The notes below the pieces were generated by a model. That model searched no databases. It had not been told where the DNA came from and saw nothing but the letters and a program-made list of their open reading frames with translations. A stretch of DNA of 64,000 nucleotides from Rhizobium sullae (lineage in GTDB: Bacteria > Pseudomonadota > Alphaproteobacteria > Rhizobiales > Rhizobiaceae). Shown here in pieces: positions 26,482 to 33,611 of the stretch. Position 1 is the first letter of the stretch. Each line of letters begins with the position of its first letter. The translations under genes and the position numbers were made by a program. The stretch is taken from positions 1,860,001-1,924,000 of the forward strand of contig NZ_CP104144.1 of the NCBI RefSeq assembly GCF_025200715.1. Reading direction: 5' to 3'.

Positions 26482-27039
26482 ATGACAGCAGAGAAAATCC
26501 GCTCGCCTGCGGCGATCGCCCGAAGAGCAAAGCGCGAGCTCAAGGAATATGCCTTTCTATCCGCGTATCTGTACGTCTGCTTCGGAGCACTCGTTCTTTA
26601 CAAGATGGCGATCCTTGGCGGGCAGGGTGTGCATTTCTCGGCATTTGGCATCCCGGCTATCAAGGCGCTGATCCTCGGCAAATTCATCCTGCTCGGCCAC
26701 GTCCTCAAGTTGGGTGAACGAGATACAAGGCGGAGGCTCGTTTCCGTTATACTCTACAAGGCGATGCTCTATCTTGTTCTGCTCATCGCCCTCTCGGTCG
26801 TCGAAGAGGCGATCGTCGGGCTCAGCAACGGCAGAACGATCGCCGCCACGCTCGCGGAAATTGGAGGCGACAAGCTGCCGGAGATGATGGCGACGAGCGT
26901 GATCATGCTGCTGATACTCATCCCCTATCTGGCTTCAAGGGAACTCGACGTCGCGCTTGGCGAGGGGAGGCTGTGGGATCTGCTGCTCGCATATCGCGAC
27001 CGTATCGATCATGACCGACCAGTAGTCTCGAAAGAGTGA
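26482..27039 (+). CDS. Hypothetical four-helix membrane protein
   Basis: 185 aa, ATG 26482 with GGGAG upstream. Four hydrophobic segments are visible at about residues 25-45, 62-78, 88-110 and 140-160 (for example FLSAYLYVCFGALVLYKMAI and YKAMLYLVLLIALSVVEEAI), with a basic N-terminus and a charged C-terminal tail. No catalytic motif or named family is recognised. Similar small membrane proteins occur as singletons on rhizobial plasmids. No operon partner. Confidence 0.65.
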   Translation: MTAEKIRSPAAIARRAKRELKEYAFLSAYLYVCFGALVLYKMAILGGQGVHFSAFGIPAIKALILGKFILLGHVLKLGERDTRRRLVSVILYKAMLYLVLLIALSVVEEAIVGLSNGRTIAATLAEIGGDKLPEMMATSVIMLLILIPYLASRELDVALGEGRLWDLLLAYRDRIDHDRPVVSKE

Positions 27040-27243
27040 CGTTTGCTGTAGCGGCCTGCACGATGTTGACGAGCGGTCAAGCTTCCGGAGGAACTCGACA
27101 ATTCCAGATGCGACCGCTTTGGGCTTGTTCTAAGGGAAGGAGATGGGCTGCCGCAGGAACAGTGACGAGCGTGGTCGGCGGGGTTCACAGCAGGTCCAGA
27201 ACTCGGTTTCGCCGACGGGACAGAAAGTGCGGGGTGCACCAGG

Positions 27244-27813
27244 TTAATCGCTTGAGCGATAGAACAGGGTCCGACCCGTCGGCAGCAACTGAAGCAGACA
27301 GTCGAAGTCACTCACATTGGCCGTGAGAACGGTGAGGCCGAGCTTTTGCGCCTGCAAGAAGAGGACGCAGTCGTGAAGGGCGCGTAGGCGGGCATCGCGC
27401 TGGTAGCCTTACAATCGACATAGCATCCCAGACAGGAGAGCCGCGCGTCTCAGTATATCGGCATCCGGCGCGAAGATGCGGTGCGCCGGCATTTCACGGA
27501 TCATCGTCCTGATCTGCCGAACCGCCGTCCTCGCGCCGGGATGCTCGGGATCGAGCGCGCCGACCGTGTGCATCAGTTCCTGGACAGCGATTGTCGAATG
27601 ATTGCTATGGCGGATGTCGAGCAAGTCCGCAACGATGTCAGGGGCACGTCCCTGCAAACCATCTATGTAGACGCACGTGTCGCGAAGGAGTTCTTGCCCG
27701 GCCTCCGCCACATCACCGAGGAACGGCAACTCATCATCATCGCGCCGCGCCAAGGTTTTTCCCGGATCGAACCGTGCCCAACGGACGGCCGCGTCGAAGT
27801 CGAGGCCTGACAC
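27244..27813 (-). pseudogene. PIN-domain (VapC-like) toxin with premature stop
   Basis: GTG 27813 starts SGLDFDAAVRW; PIN-type acidic positions DTCVYIDG and QELMHTVG follow. The frame stops at TAA 27409-27411 after 134 aa, but downstream in the same frame it continues with GYQRDARLRALHDCVLFLQA, KLGLTVLTANVSDFD and LPTGRTLFYR to a stop at 27244-27246. The TAA replaces what looks like CAA (Gln). The truncated product lacks the last two acidic residues (Asp of LHDC and of VSDFD) needed for metal binding in PIN nucleases, so it is probably inactive unless read through. It follows the antitoxin gene by one base. Confidence 0.75.
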
Positions 27814-27814
27814 A

Positions 27815-28162
27815 TTAGAACCCGAGCTTCAAATCAGGATCGACGGTCCGCCGTGTCTTGCGGAAAGTGGATCCAAAATCGTCGTCGAGAGCTACATTCG
27901 CCAGGGCGAATTCGATGAGATCGGTATCGGTTTCAATGCCTGTGTGCTTCTTCGCCTGCTCAATAAGCGCGGGACTGATACGGCCCCCTATTCGCTTGCT
28001 TTTTTCCCCGAGCAGGCCGGAATGTTCGGCAGCTCTCATCACGGCATTAAAGCGTGCCTTACTTATCGCAACGAACTTTCCAGTTTTTACGTGACGTCCC
28101 GCCTTTGTCAGAAGCCCGTCGTCCCCTGTTGTCGGCTTTTTGGAGCTGCTTTGCTTTCTCAT
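27815..28162 (-). CDS. Antitoxin of the PIN-domain toxin-antitoxin pair
   Basis: 115 aa. A basic N-terminal stretch is followed by a ribbon-helix-helix-like segment (RISPALIEQAKKHTGIETDT, then DLIEFALANVALDDDFG) and a C-terminal tail ending VDPDLKLGF, the usual form of antitoxins paired with this class of PIN proteins. Stop and next start are arranged as TAAtGTG, so translation is coupled. It would normally neutralise the toxin and repress the operon; here it is intact while its partner is truncated, consistent with decay after loss of toxin activity. Confidence 0.72.
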   Translation of the reverse strand: MRKQSSSKKPTTGDDGLLTKAGRHVKTGKFVAISKARFNAVMRAAEHSGLLGEKSKRIGGRISPALIEQAKKHTGIETDTDLIEFALANVALDDDFGSTFRKTRRTVDPDLKLGF

Positions 28163-29033
28163 GACCTCGGACTCGTTCCATGTCCAACAAAATTAAGTCT
28201 TGTCGAACATAGCATTCACAGTCTTTTTTCAGGAAGGTGTTTCTTTGACTGTGCGCTTGAGTACTGTAGCGGACGCCAAGGCCCGCTTTGGGGCCGGTCC
28301 GACTTTAATGCGTCGACGCGTGGGAGGTTGGTGCTGGCGGTATTCTGGAACTGGGAGGACGTCGATCCAGCAAACGAGGTCAGCGATCAGTGGTTCGTCG
28401 CGGGGCTTGAATGCAGTGGTGACGGCGAGAGCTATCCAGGCGACACGGTCCAGACGGCGCCGGGTCGTCAATCTGTACACGAGCTTGGCGTTTCCCGCCA
28501 ACAAGAAGGTCTGGGTTTACGTCGGTCTCGCTGACGAGATTTGGGCACTGCTCAACGACCTCAGCATCGATATCTCGATCGACCCGGCGTGGTGGCTCAA
28601 CTCCATAGCCATCCGGTCAATATGAAACCAATAGGCGGAAAGGCAATCCACTTCTATCCGGCTCGGCGATTGGATTCAAAGCCTCTCCGCAAGAGCCAAT
28701 GACGGAATGCTCGAGAGCCACTTCCTCTCGGACGTCCTCAAAATTTGTTCCTGCCAACGATGCCCCATGTCCTCTTCGACGCCAAGCGAAGTAACCAAAG
28801 CAGCATCTGTGTCACGACGACACCACCAGGCGGAGTCTTTCTTTTTCGCGCATCCGGAGCCGAGATCAGCCAGCAAAGCCGCTGAGCTATCTGGTCATCG
28901 CCCGTGATCATCCTGAATGATGCACTTGGCGCAGGTTCTCCAAAAAAGAGCAGCGGCACTTGAACATCGGTGACGCTGGACCATCCTCTCATACGCCCTA
29001 GGCCGGCGCTACCGCGCCCCCAATTGCGGACGA
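28163..29033 (+). other. Intergenic, no gene recognised
   Basis: About 870 bases. Frames such as 28200-28625 (plus) and 28229-28504 (minus) lack any domain I can recognise and have no good ribosome binding site. The region probably separates two unrelated acquired modules, the toxin-antitoxin pair and the bacteriocin-like locus. Confidence 0.35.
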
Positions 29034-30914
29034 GTGAGGGATCGATTGCTTTCCACCAGCCGATTTTACGCTGACGCGCGCGCCGTATGGGGATACGAAC
29101 CAAGCCACGACGGCACGCTGATGGCATGGTGGGGTTCCAAACTCGGCGTTCGTGCCGTGTTCGTTGGGGAGCTTGTTGGCGCAAAATTGAATCTGCTCGC
29201 CACTTTCAAAGGCGGTGTCGTCCATTTTGGTTGGCGACGATACGCGAACCTTCTTGTTCTCACCCAGAATGACCGCCTGTGGGAGGTCGATCCCAGGCGG
29301 CCGCAGACAAGAACCGACGTGACACCAAAAGGATTGCGAACCTGGCAGGTCATCGCGGAATCACGACATGCCGCCGACGGCCAATCGATCCTTTCATATG
29401 ACCGAAACCCCACCTTTGCCGACCTTTACTCAGCGAGGGCAGACGGAAACGGCAAGCGGCTGATCGAACAAAATAATGGCCGGACGGAAAGCTGGCTGTT
29501 GAATGATGCCCAGGTCCCGTGCCTCCGCGTTGAACTCACCTCGTCCGGAATGAGGCGCTATCTTCACCGAGCCGGCGAGAAAGAGCCGTGGCGGGAACTC
29601 GCGATCATTGAACCCGAAGATACGCTCATCGTTTGGCGCACGGACAGAAACGGCAAGAGCTACGAGGCTCTCTCAAACCGGCAACGGGACAAAGTTGCGT
29701 TAGTGTTCCTGGATCCCGCAACCGGCGCTGAATCCGTTCTCGCCGGAGACAACAACGTAGACGTATCGGACGCATTCCGCTTCACGCCCGCCGAGCCGAC
29801 GGATGTCGCCGTCATTCATGATGGCTATCCCCGGTATCTCGCGCTGTCGGAAAGAGGCGCGGTTTTCACTGAGCTCATTTTTGATCGCGGCAGGCATTGT
29901 GATGTTGAGATATCAGGCTCGTCAAAGAATGGCTCCCTCGTCACTGTCGCAATTTCTTACGATGAAGAACCCTATCAGCACTACCTTTTGGACTTAAATC
30001 AAGGGAAGAAGACGCTCCTTGCCCCGTCCGCTCGACGGCCGCTGCCCGCTCCATCAGCGGTAACCAGGCCCGTGAGCTTTAAGGCCAGAGACGGCGAGCG
30101 GATACCAGCGTTGCTGACACTTCCGGTGGATGCCTCCTGCCCCGTCCCAAGCATCGTGATGGCCCATGGCGGCCCTGCACGACACGACCGCTGGGGTTAC
30201 GATGTCGAGAAAAGTTTCCTTGCAAGCCGTGGATACGCGATCTTATCCGTCAACTATCGAGGCTCCACCGGCTTCGGGAAAAGATACCAATCCCTGGGTT
30301 ATCGGCAGTTCGGGCGACGGATCCAGGATGACATTGCCGATGCCGGGCTTTGGCTGATCGCAGAAGGCATAGCCAGAAAGGGAAAACTTGCTGTTGCCGG
30401 CGAAAGCTACGGCGGGTTCGAAGCCGCACTGGCGATGAGCAGTGATGACAAGCTTTATTCGGCGGCAATCATCGATTATGCGATTTTGGATCTACCCTAC
30501 CAGATGCAGAACAACCCTGCCGGTTGGGGATTATTCCTGAGCCAGGTCATACGCTACTTCGGAGATCCGGACGAACCTGGGGAGCTTGCGCAAATGCGGA
30601 CCTTCTCACCGGTCCACAACGTGAAGAAATTGCATGGCTCGTTCTTGCTCACTGCCGGCTTGGAAGATGCGGTCGTGGGATTTGAACAAACGAAAGCGTT
30701 CGAGAACGGATTGCGCGGCGCGGGCCTCGATGTCACGGCTCTCTACTTCCGGCGCGAAGGTCATGGGTACCTGGGCTGGCAGACCAAACTGGTTCGAGCA
30801 CGCGAGATTGAGATGTTTCTGAAGCGGATGCTGGGTGGCAGGGCAAAAAAGATAGACGCATTCGCCTGGTTGTTAAAGCACTGGATTCGGAGGCGTTTTA
30901 TGAAGCGACATTGA
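29034..30914 (+). CDS. S9 family (prolyl oligopeptidase-like) serine peptidase
   Basis: 626 aa, GTG 29034. An N-terminal beta-propeller-like half (WGYEPSHDGTLMAWWG, repeated D/N-rich blades) precedes an alpha/beta-hydrolase half with the oxyanion motif MAHGGPARHDRWG, the nucleophile GESYGGF (Ser near residue 456), the acid GLEDAV (near 544) and the His EGHGY (near 577). No signal peptide, so cytoplasmic. S9 enzymes cleave short peptides. It lies 116 bases ahead of a peptide-precursor gene in the same direction, so a role in trimming or destroying the locus's own peptides is plausible, but this is inference. Confidence 0.85.
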   Translation: MRDRLLSTSRFYADARAVWGYEPSHDGTLMAWWGSKLGVRAVFVGELVGAKLNLLATFKGGVVHFGWRRYANLLVLTQNDRLWEVDPRRPQTRTDVTPKGLRTWQVIAESRHAADGQSILSYDRNPTFADLYSARADGNGKRLIEQNNGRTESWLLNDAQVPCLRVELTSSGMRRYLHRAGEKEPWRELAIIEPEDTLIVWRTDRNGKSYEALSNRQRDKVALVFLDPATGAESVLAGDNNVDVSDAFRFTPAEPTDVAVIHDGYPRYLALSERGAVFTELIFDRGRHCDVEISGSSKNGSLVTVAISYDEEPYQHYLLDLNQGKKTLLAPSARRPLPAPSAVTRPVSFKARDGERIPALLTLPVDASCPVPSIVMAHGGPARHDRWGYDVEKSFLASRGYAILSVNYRGSTGFGKRYQSLGYRQFGRRIQDDIADAGLWLIAEGIARKGKLAVAGESYGGFEAALAMSSDDKLYSAAIIDYAILDLPYQMQNNPAGWGLFLSQVIRYFGDPDEPGELAQMRTFSPVHNVKKLHGSFLLTAGLEDAVVGFEQTKAFENGLRGAGLDVTALYFRREGHGYLGWQTKLVRAREIEMFLKRMLGGRAKKIDAFAWLLKHWIRRRFMKRH

Positions 30915-31030
30915 ATAACTCGCGCTTTCCGTGCGCTAATTGCGAAAAACAAACCTTGATACCCTCCCTGATTGCCCTAACCTCCCCTCGTTCGCCCGAT
31001 TGGCGGTTTGGCTTTACCTCGGAGGCACCT

Positions 31031-31663
31031 ATGGTTGACGTTCAGAGTGTTAATGCGGATTCCAGCGAATATTACATTTATCCCCTTGAGGATGACGAAA
31101 TCGACGCGGTGACAGGCGCCGGCTCCTGGGTCGGCCATGTCGATCGCGGGCTCATAGGTGGCGGATACGCGGCAGGCGGAACCTACGCGACGACCGGCAG
31201 CATCGGCAAGGCCGGTATCGCGGGCGGCGTGGGGTTCGCGGCGGGCGCGACTGGCAGTATCTATAACGGTGGCCTTTCCGGCGGTGGCAACAGTAGTGGT
31301 CGTGTCATCTGCACCCACTTCTTCCGTCGCGGGATGCTGGACCGCGATCTTTGGCGCGCGGACCTCGAATTCACGTATCAGGCGTTATCGCAGACAACCG
31401 TCCGCGGTTATCAATATTGGGCAATTCCTTACGTCCGCCTGATGCGGCGCAGTCCTCTGGCGGAAAAAATCATGTACCCACTCGCGAAGGCCCGTGCCGA
31501 GGAGATCGCTTATCAGGCCGGCCGCCGCTCCAGGGGGTCGCTGGGTGGGAAACTCGTGCGCCTCATCGGCGAACCGCTATGCTTCCTGATTGGCAGCGTG
31601 GTGAAGCAGAAGGACTGGGCTCCGCTTTGGGCCGAAGGCCGGCAATCGTCAGGAGGACAATGA
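31031..31663 (+). CDS. Bacteriocin-like precursor with double-glycine-type leader and large C-terminal domain
   Basis: 210 aa from ATG 31031, with GGAGG 5 bases upstream. Residues 1-30 look like a secretion leader: acidic, with LEDDEIDAVTGAG, the pattern (xxDELxxVxGA/G) cut by C39 peptidases. A glycine/alanine-rich part follows (GGGYAAGGTYATTGSIGKAG), as in class II bacteriocins. Unlike ordinary bacteriocins, a further roughly 110-residue domain follows (VICTHFFRRGMLDRDLWRAD and YQYWAIPYVRLMRRSPLAEK), of a type found at the end of other rhizobial surface or secreted proteins. Its stop overlaps the next ATG, so it is coupled to the 64-aa membrane protein. The exporter is encoded 1 kb downstream. 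Confidence 0.7.
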   Translation: MVDVQSVNADSSEYYIYPLEDDEIDAVTGAGSWVGHVDRGLIGGGYAAGGTYATTGSIGKAGIAGGVGFAAGATGSIYNGGLSGGGNSSGRVICTHFFRRGMLDRDLWRADLEFTYQALSQTTVRGYQYWAIPYVRLMRRSPLAEKIMYPLAKARAEEIAYQAGRRSRGSLGGKLVRLIGEPLCFLIGSVVKQKDWAPLWAEGRQSSGGQ

Positions 31664-31854
31664 TGACAGCTCTTTCAAAATTGATCGCCCTGGAGATTGC
31701 CTTGTCGGCGCTATTGGCGGCCGTCGCAGTCATCGGCATTCCGAAACTGACGGATCCGAACACCACCGCCAACTATCCCTTGGCGATAGGCGTATTCCTG
31801 GCAATGTCCGCAACCTTCGTGGCATACGAGTTCCTAACCAGGAGACCGTCCTGA
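31660..31854 (+). CDS. Small two-helix membrane protein, possible immunity protein
   Basis: 64 aa, starting as ATGA overlap with the precursor gene; AGGAGG at 31651 is its binding site. Two hydrophobic segments (LIALEIALSALLAAVAVIGI and LAIGVFLAMSATFVAYEFL) and a short basic C-terminus are seen. Tight coupling to a bacteriocin-like gene is the usual arrangement for immunity proteins, so that role is inferred; no family is recognised. A strong terminator follows 45 bases later. Confidence 0.65.
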   Translation: MMTALSKLIALEIALSALLAAVAVIGIPKLTDPNTTANYPLAIGVFLAMSATFVAYEFLTRRPS

Positions 31855-31899
31855 TCGTATAGGACCACTCGCTATTCGTGGTAGATCCATGATGTGTCA

Positions 31900-31931
31900 G
31901 GGCCGAGAGAATAGATCTCTCGGCCCTTTTT
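31900..31931 (+). terminator. Rho-independent terminator
   Basis: A perfect 11-base stem, GGGCCGAGAGA (31900-31910) with TCTCTCGGCCC (31916-31926), a 5-base loop and five Ts. It closes the first transcript of the locus after the small membrane protein gene. Confidence 0.93.
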
Positions 31932-32058
31932 CCTGTGCCGAATGTCGAGCGTAAAGCCAATAATCATCATCTTCAGGTTGACGTGATCGCCGCCAGGCCT
32001 AGTTTTCCCGTGCACGTGGTGCTTTCGACCCTTTCCGAAGAAACGAATGGTGAGTTAA

Positions 32059-32301
32059 GTGCAAGGCATCAAAGACCTCTCGAAAACGGAGATCGAACAC
32101 AGTGCTGGTGGTGCCGTCAGCGCCGGCGTTCGAAGCGGAATCGACGCGACAGCCGCGCGCGCAGGCAGCCGTAGCCTGGCCTATCCCGCAGCCATTGATG
32201 CCGGTATCGGCCTTTCTGCCGTTGGTGTTGGAGCGCTTGCTGCGGCCGGTGTTGCCCGTAATGCATATGATGTTTGCAGATTAGCCAGAGCTTTCACCTG
32301 A
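32059..32301 (+). CDS. Microcin/bacteriocin-like precursor with double-glycine leader
   Basis: 80 aa, GTG 32059 with a weak GGTGAG upstream. The leader MQGIKDLSKTEIEHSAGG fits the class II double-glycine consensus (LSxxEL...GG). Cleavage after Gly18 would release a 62-residue Ala/Gly-rich peptide, partly hydrophobic (AIDAGIGLSAVGVGALAAAG), with a single cysteine, as in colicin-V-like microcins. It lies 74 bases ahead of the HlyD gene and directly before the C39-type exporter, its expected processing and export machine. The mature target is unknown. Confidence 0.68.
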   Translation: MQGIKDLSKTEIEHSAGGAVSAGVRSGIDATAARAGSRSLAYPAAIDAGIGLSAVGVGALAAAGVARNAYDVCRLARAFT

Positions 32302-32374
32302 GCATTGAAACAGGAGGCACTCCGTCCAAGAGGCGGGGAGCCTCCCCTTAGCCTAACGGTCGCATCTGATCAGC

Positions 32375-33601
32375 ATGAGTCTGTTTCGTCGAGAGGCCCT
32401 CGAACGTCAGTCCCAGCGTTTAACGGGATCGGTGTCGATGGCGGTGCCCATGGGGTGGCACGCAACTGGCTATCTGATGGCCAGCGTTCTTGTTGCCGTT
32501 GTCCTGTTCCTCTCCATTGCAAGCTACGCCCGGATCGTCACCGCGACGGGCGTGATATTGCCTGATAGCGGCGTGGCTGCGGTGATGCCGCCGCGTTCCG
32601 GCGTCGTCATGAAGATGATGGTCCATGACGGCGACCTGGTAAAGGAGGCTCAAGAGCTCGTGGCTGTACGCTCCGAGGACTACCTGGTGAGCGGTGAATC
32701 GGCGTCCCAGAAAGTCGCACAGATGCTCGCCCGGCAAAACGCAAGTATTACCGAGCAGCTGATCGAGGTGAAGAACGATCAAGCCTCCCAGACTGCGCAA
32801 TTCGACGCGCAAATAGCCGGCTACCGGACGCAAATCGAGAAACTGCAAAATCAGATCGTCTTGCAGCGAGACCTGGTCGCTTCGATCGAGCAGGACGTTG
32901 AGCGGATCCGGGGGCTGGTGGATAAAGGGATCGTTCCAAAACGTGACGTGCTTTTGCGCGAAGATTCGCTCACGGAACGGCGGCAACAGATGGCCGTCCT
33001 CGAAAGTACATTGACGGAGCGACGGTCGGATCTATCCGACGCCGAGCGGATGCTCGATCAGGTCAAGGCAAGGGCGAACGAGAAAATTGCCGCACTTCAA
33101 TCTCAGCGTGAGGATATCAATCGCAGCATTGCCGCCAATGAACAGTCCCGCGCCTACGTCATCAGGTCCCCGATCGCCGGAACCGTTTCTGGGCTCACGG
33201 CCAAGATCGGCGAACCGCTGAACGCGCAGCAGGCGCTCATGAGCATTGTGCCCCTGAATGCCCCGCTGCACGCGCAACTGGACGTCCCGAACGCAGCAGT
33301 CGGCTTCGTGGAAGTCGGACAGGCGGTGCGCCTGGCGATCGATACCTTTCCCTATCAGAGTTTTGGAACGATCGCGGGGCGCGTCAAGAGCCTCTCGAAG
33401 AGCCCGGTCAATCGCGGCAATGGCACGAATACCAACCTGAATTATCTCGTAACGGTAGAGCTCGAGCGGCAGAGCATAATGGCCTTCGGTAAGCCGCAAG
33501 CCCTGTTTGCGGGCATGACATTGTCCGCCCGAATTGCGACGGCCCGTCAGTCGCTGCTCGAATGGCTGTTCGAACCCCTGTTCGCGTTGCAAAGACGATA
33601 G
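32375..33601 (+). CDS. HlyD/CvaA family membrane fusion protein
   Basis: 408 aa. A short cytoplasmic N-terminus precedes one membrane segment (residues about 28-50, GYLMASVLVAVVLFLSIASY). Then come a biotinyl-lipoyl half (PPRSGVVMKMMVHDGDLV), a long coiled coil with heptads of Gln/Glu/Arg (about residues 100-250), the second lipoyl half (YVIRSPIAGTVSGL) and a beta-barrel region. It is the periplasmic adaptor of a type I secretion system, linking the ABC transporter encoded 10 bases downstream to a TolC-type outer-membrane protein encoded elsewhere. Confidence 0.93.
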   Translation: MSLFRREALERQSQRLTGSVSMAVPMGWHATGYLMASVLVAVVLFLSIASYARIVTATGVILPDSGVAAVMPPRSGVVMKMMVHDGDLVKEAQELVAVRSEDYLVSGESASQKVAQMLARQNASITEQLIEVKNDQASQTAQFDAQIAGYRTQIEKLQNQIVLQRDLVASIEQDVERIRGLVDKGIVPKRDVLLREDSLTERRQQMAVLESTLTERRSDLSDAERMLDQVKARANEKIAALQSQREDINRSIAANEQSRAYVIRSPIAGTVSGLTAKIGEPLNAQQALMSIVPLNAPLHAQLDVPNAAVGFVEVGQAVRLAIDTFPYQSFGTIAGRVKSLSKSPVNRGNGTNTNLNYLVTVELERQSIMAFGKPQALFAGMTLSARIATARQSLLEWLFEPLFALQRR

Positions 33602-33611
33602 GATAGCGCGA

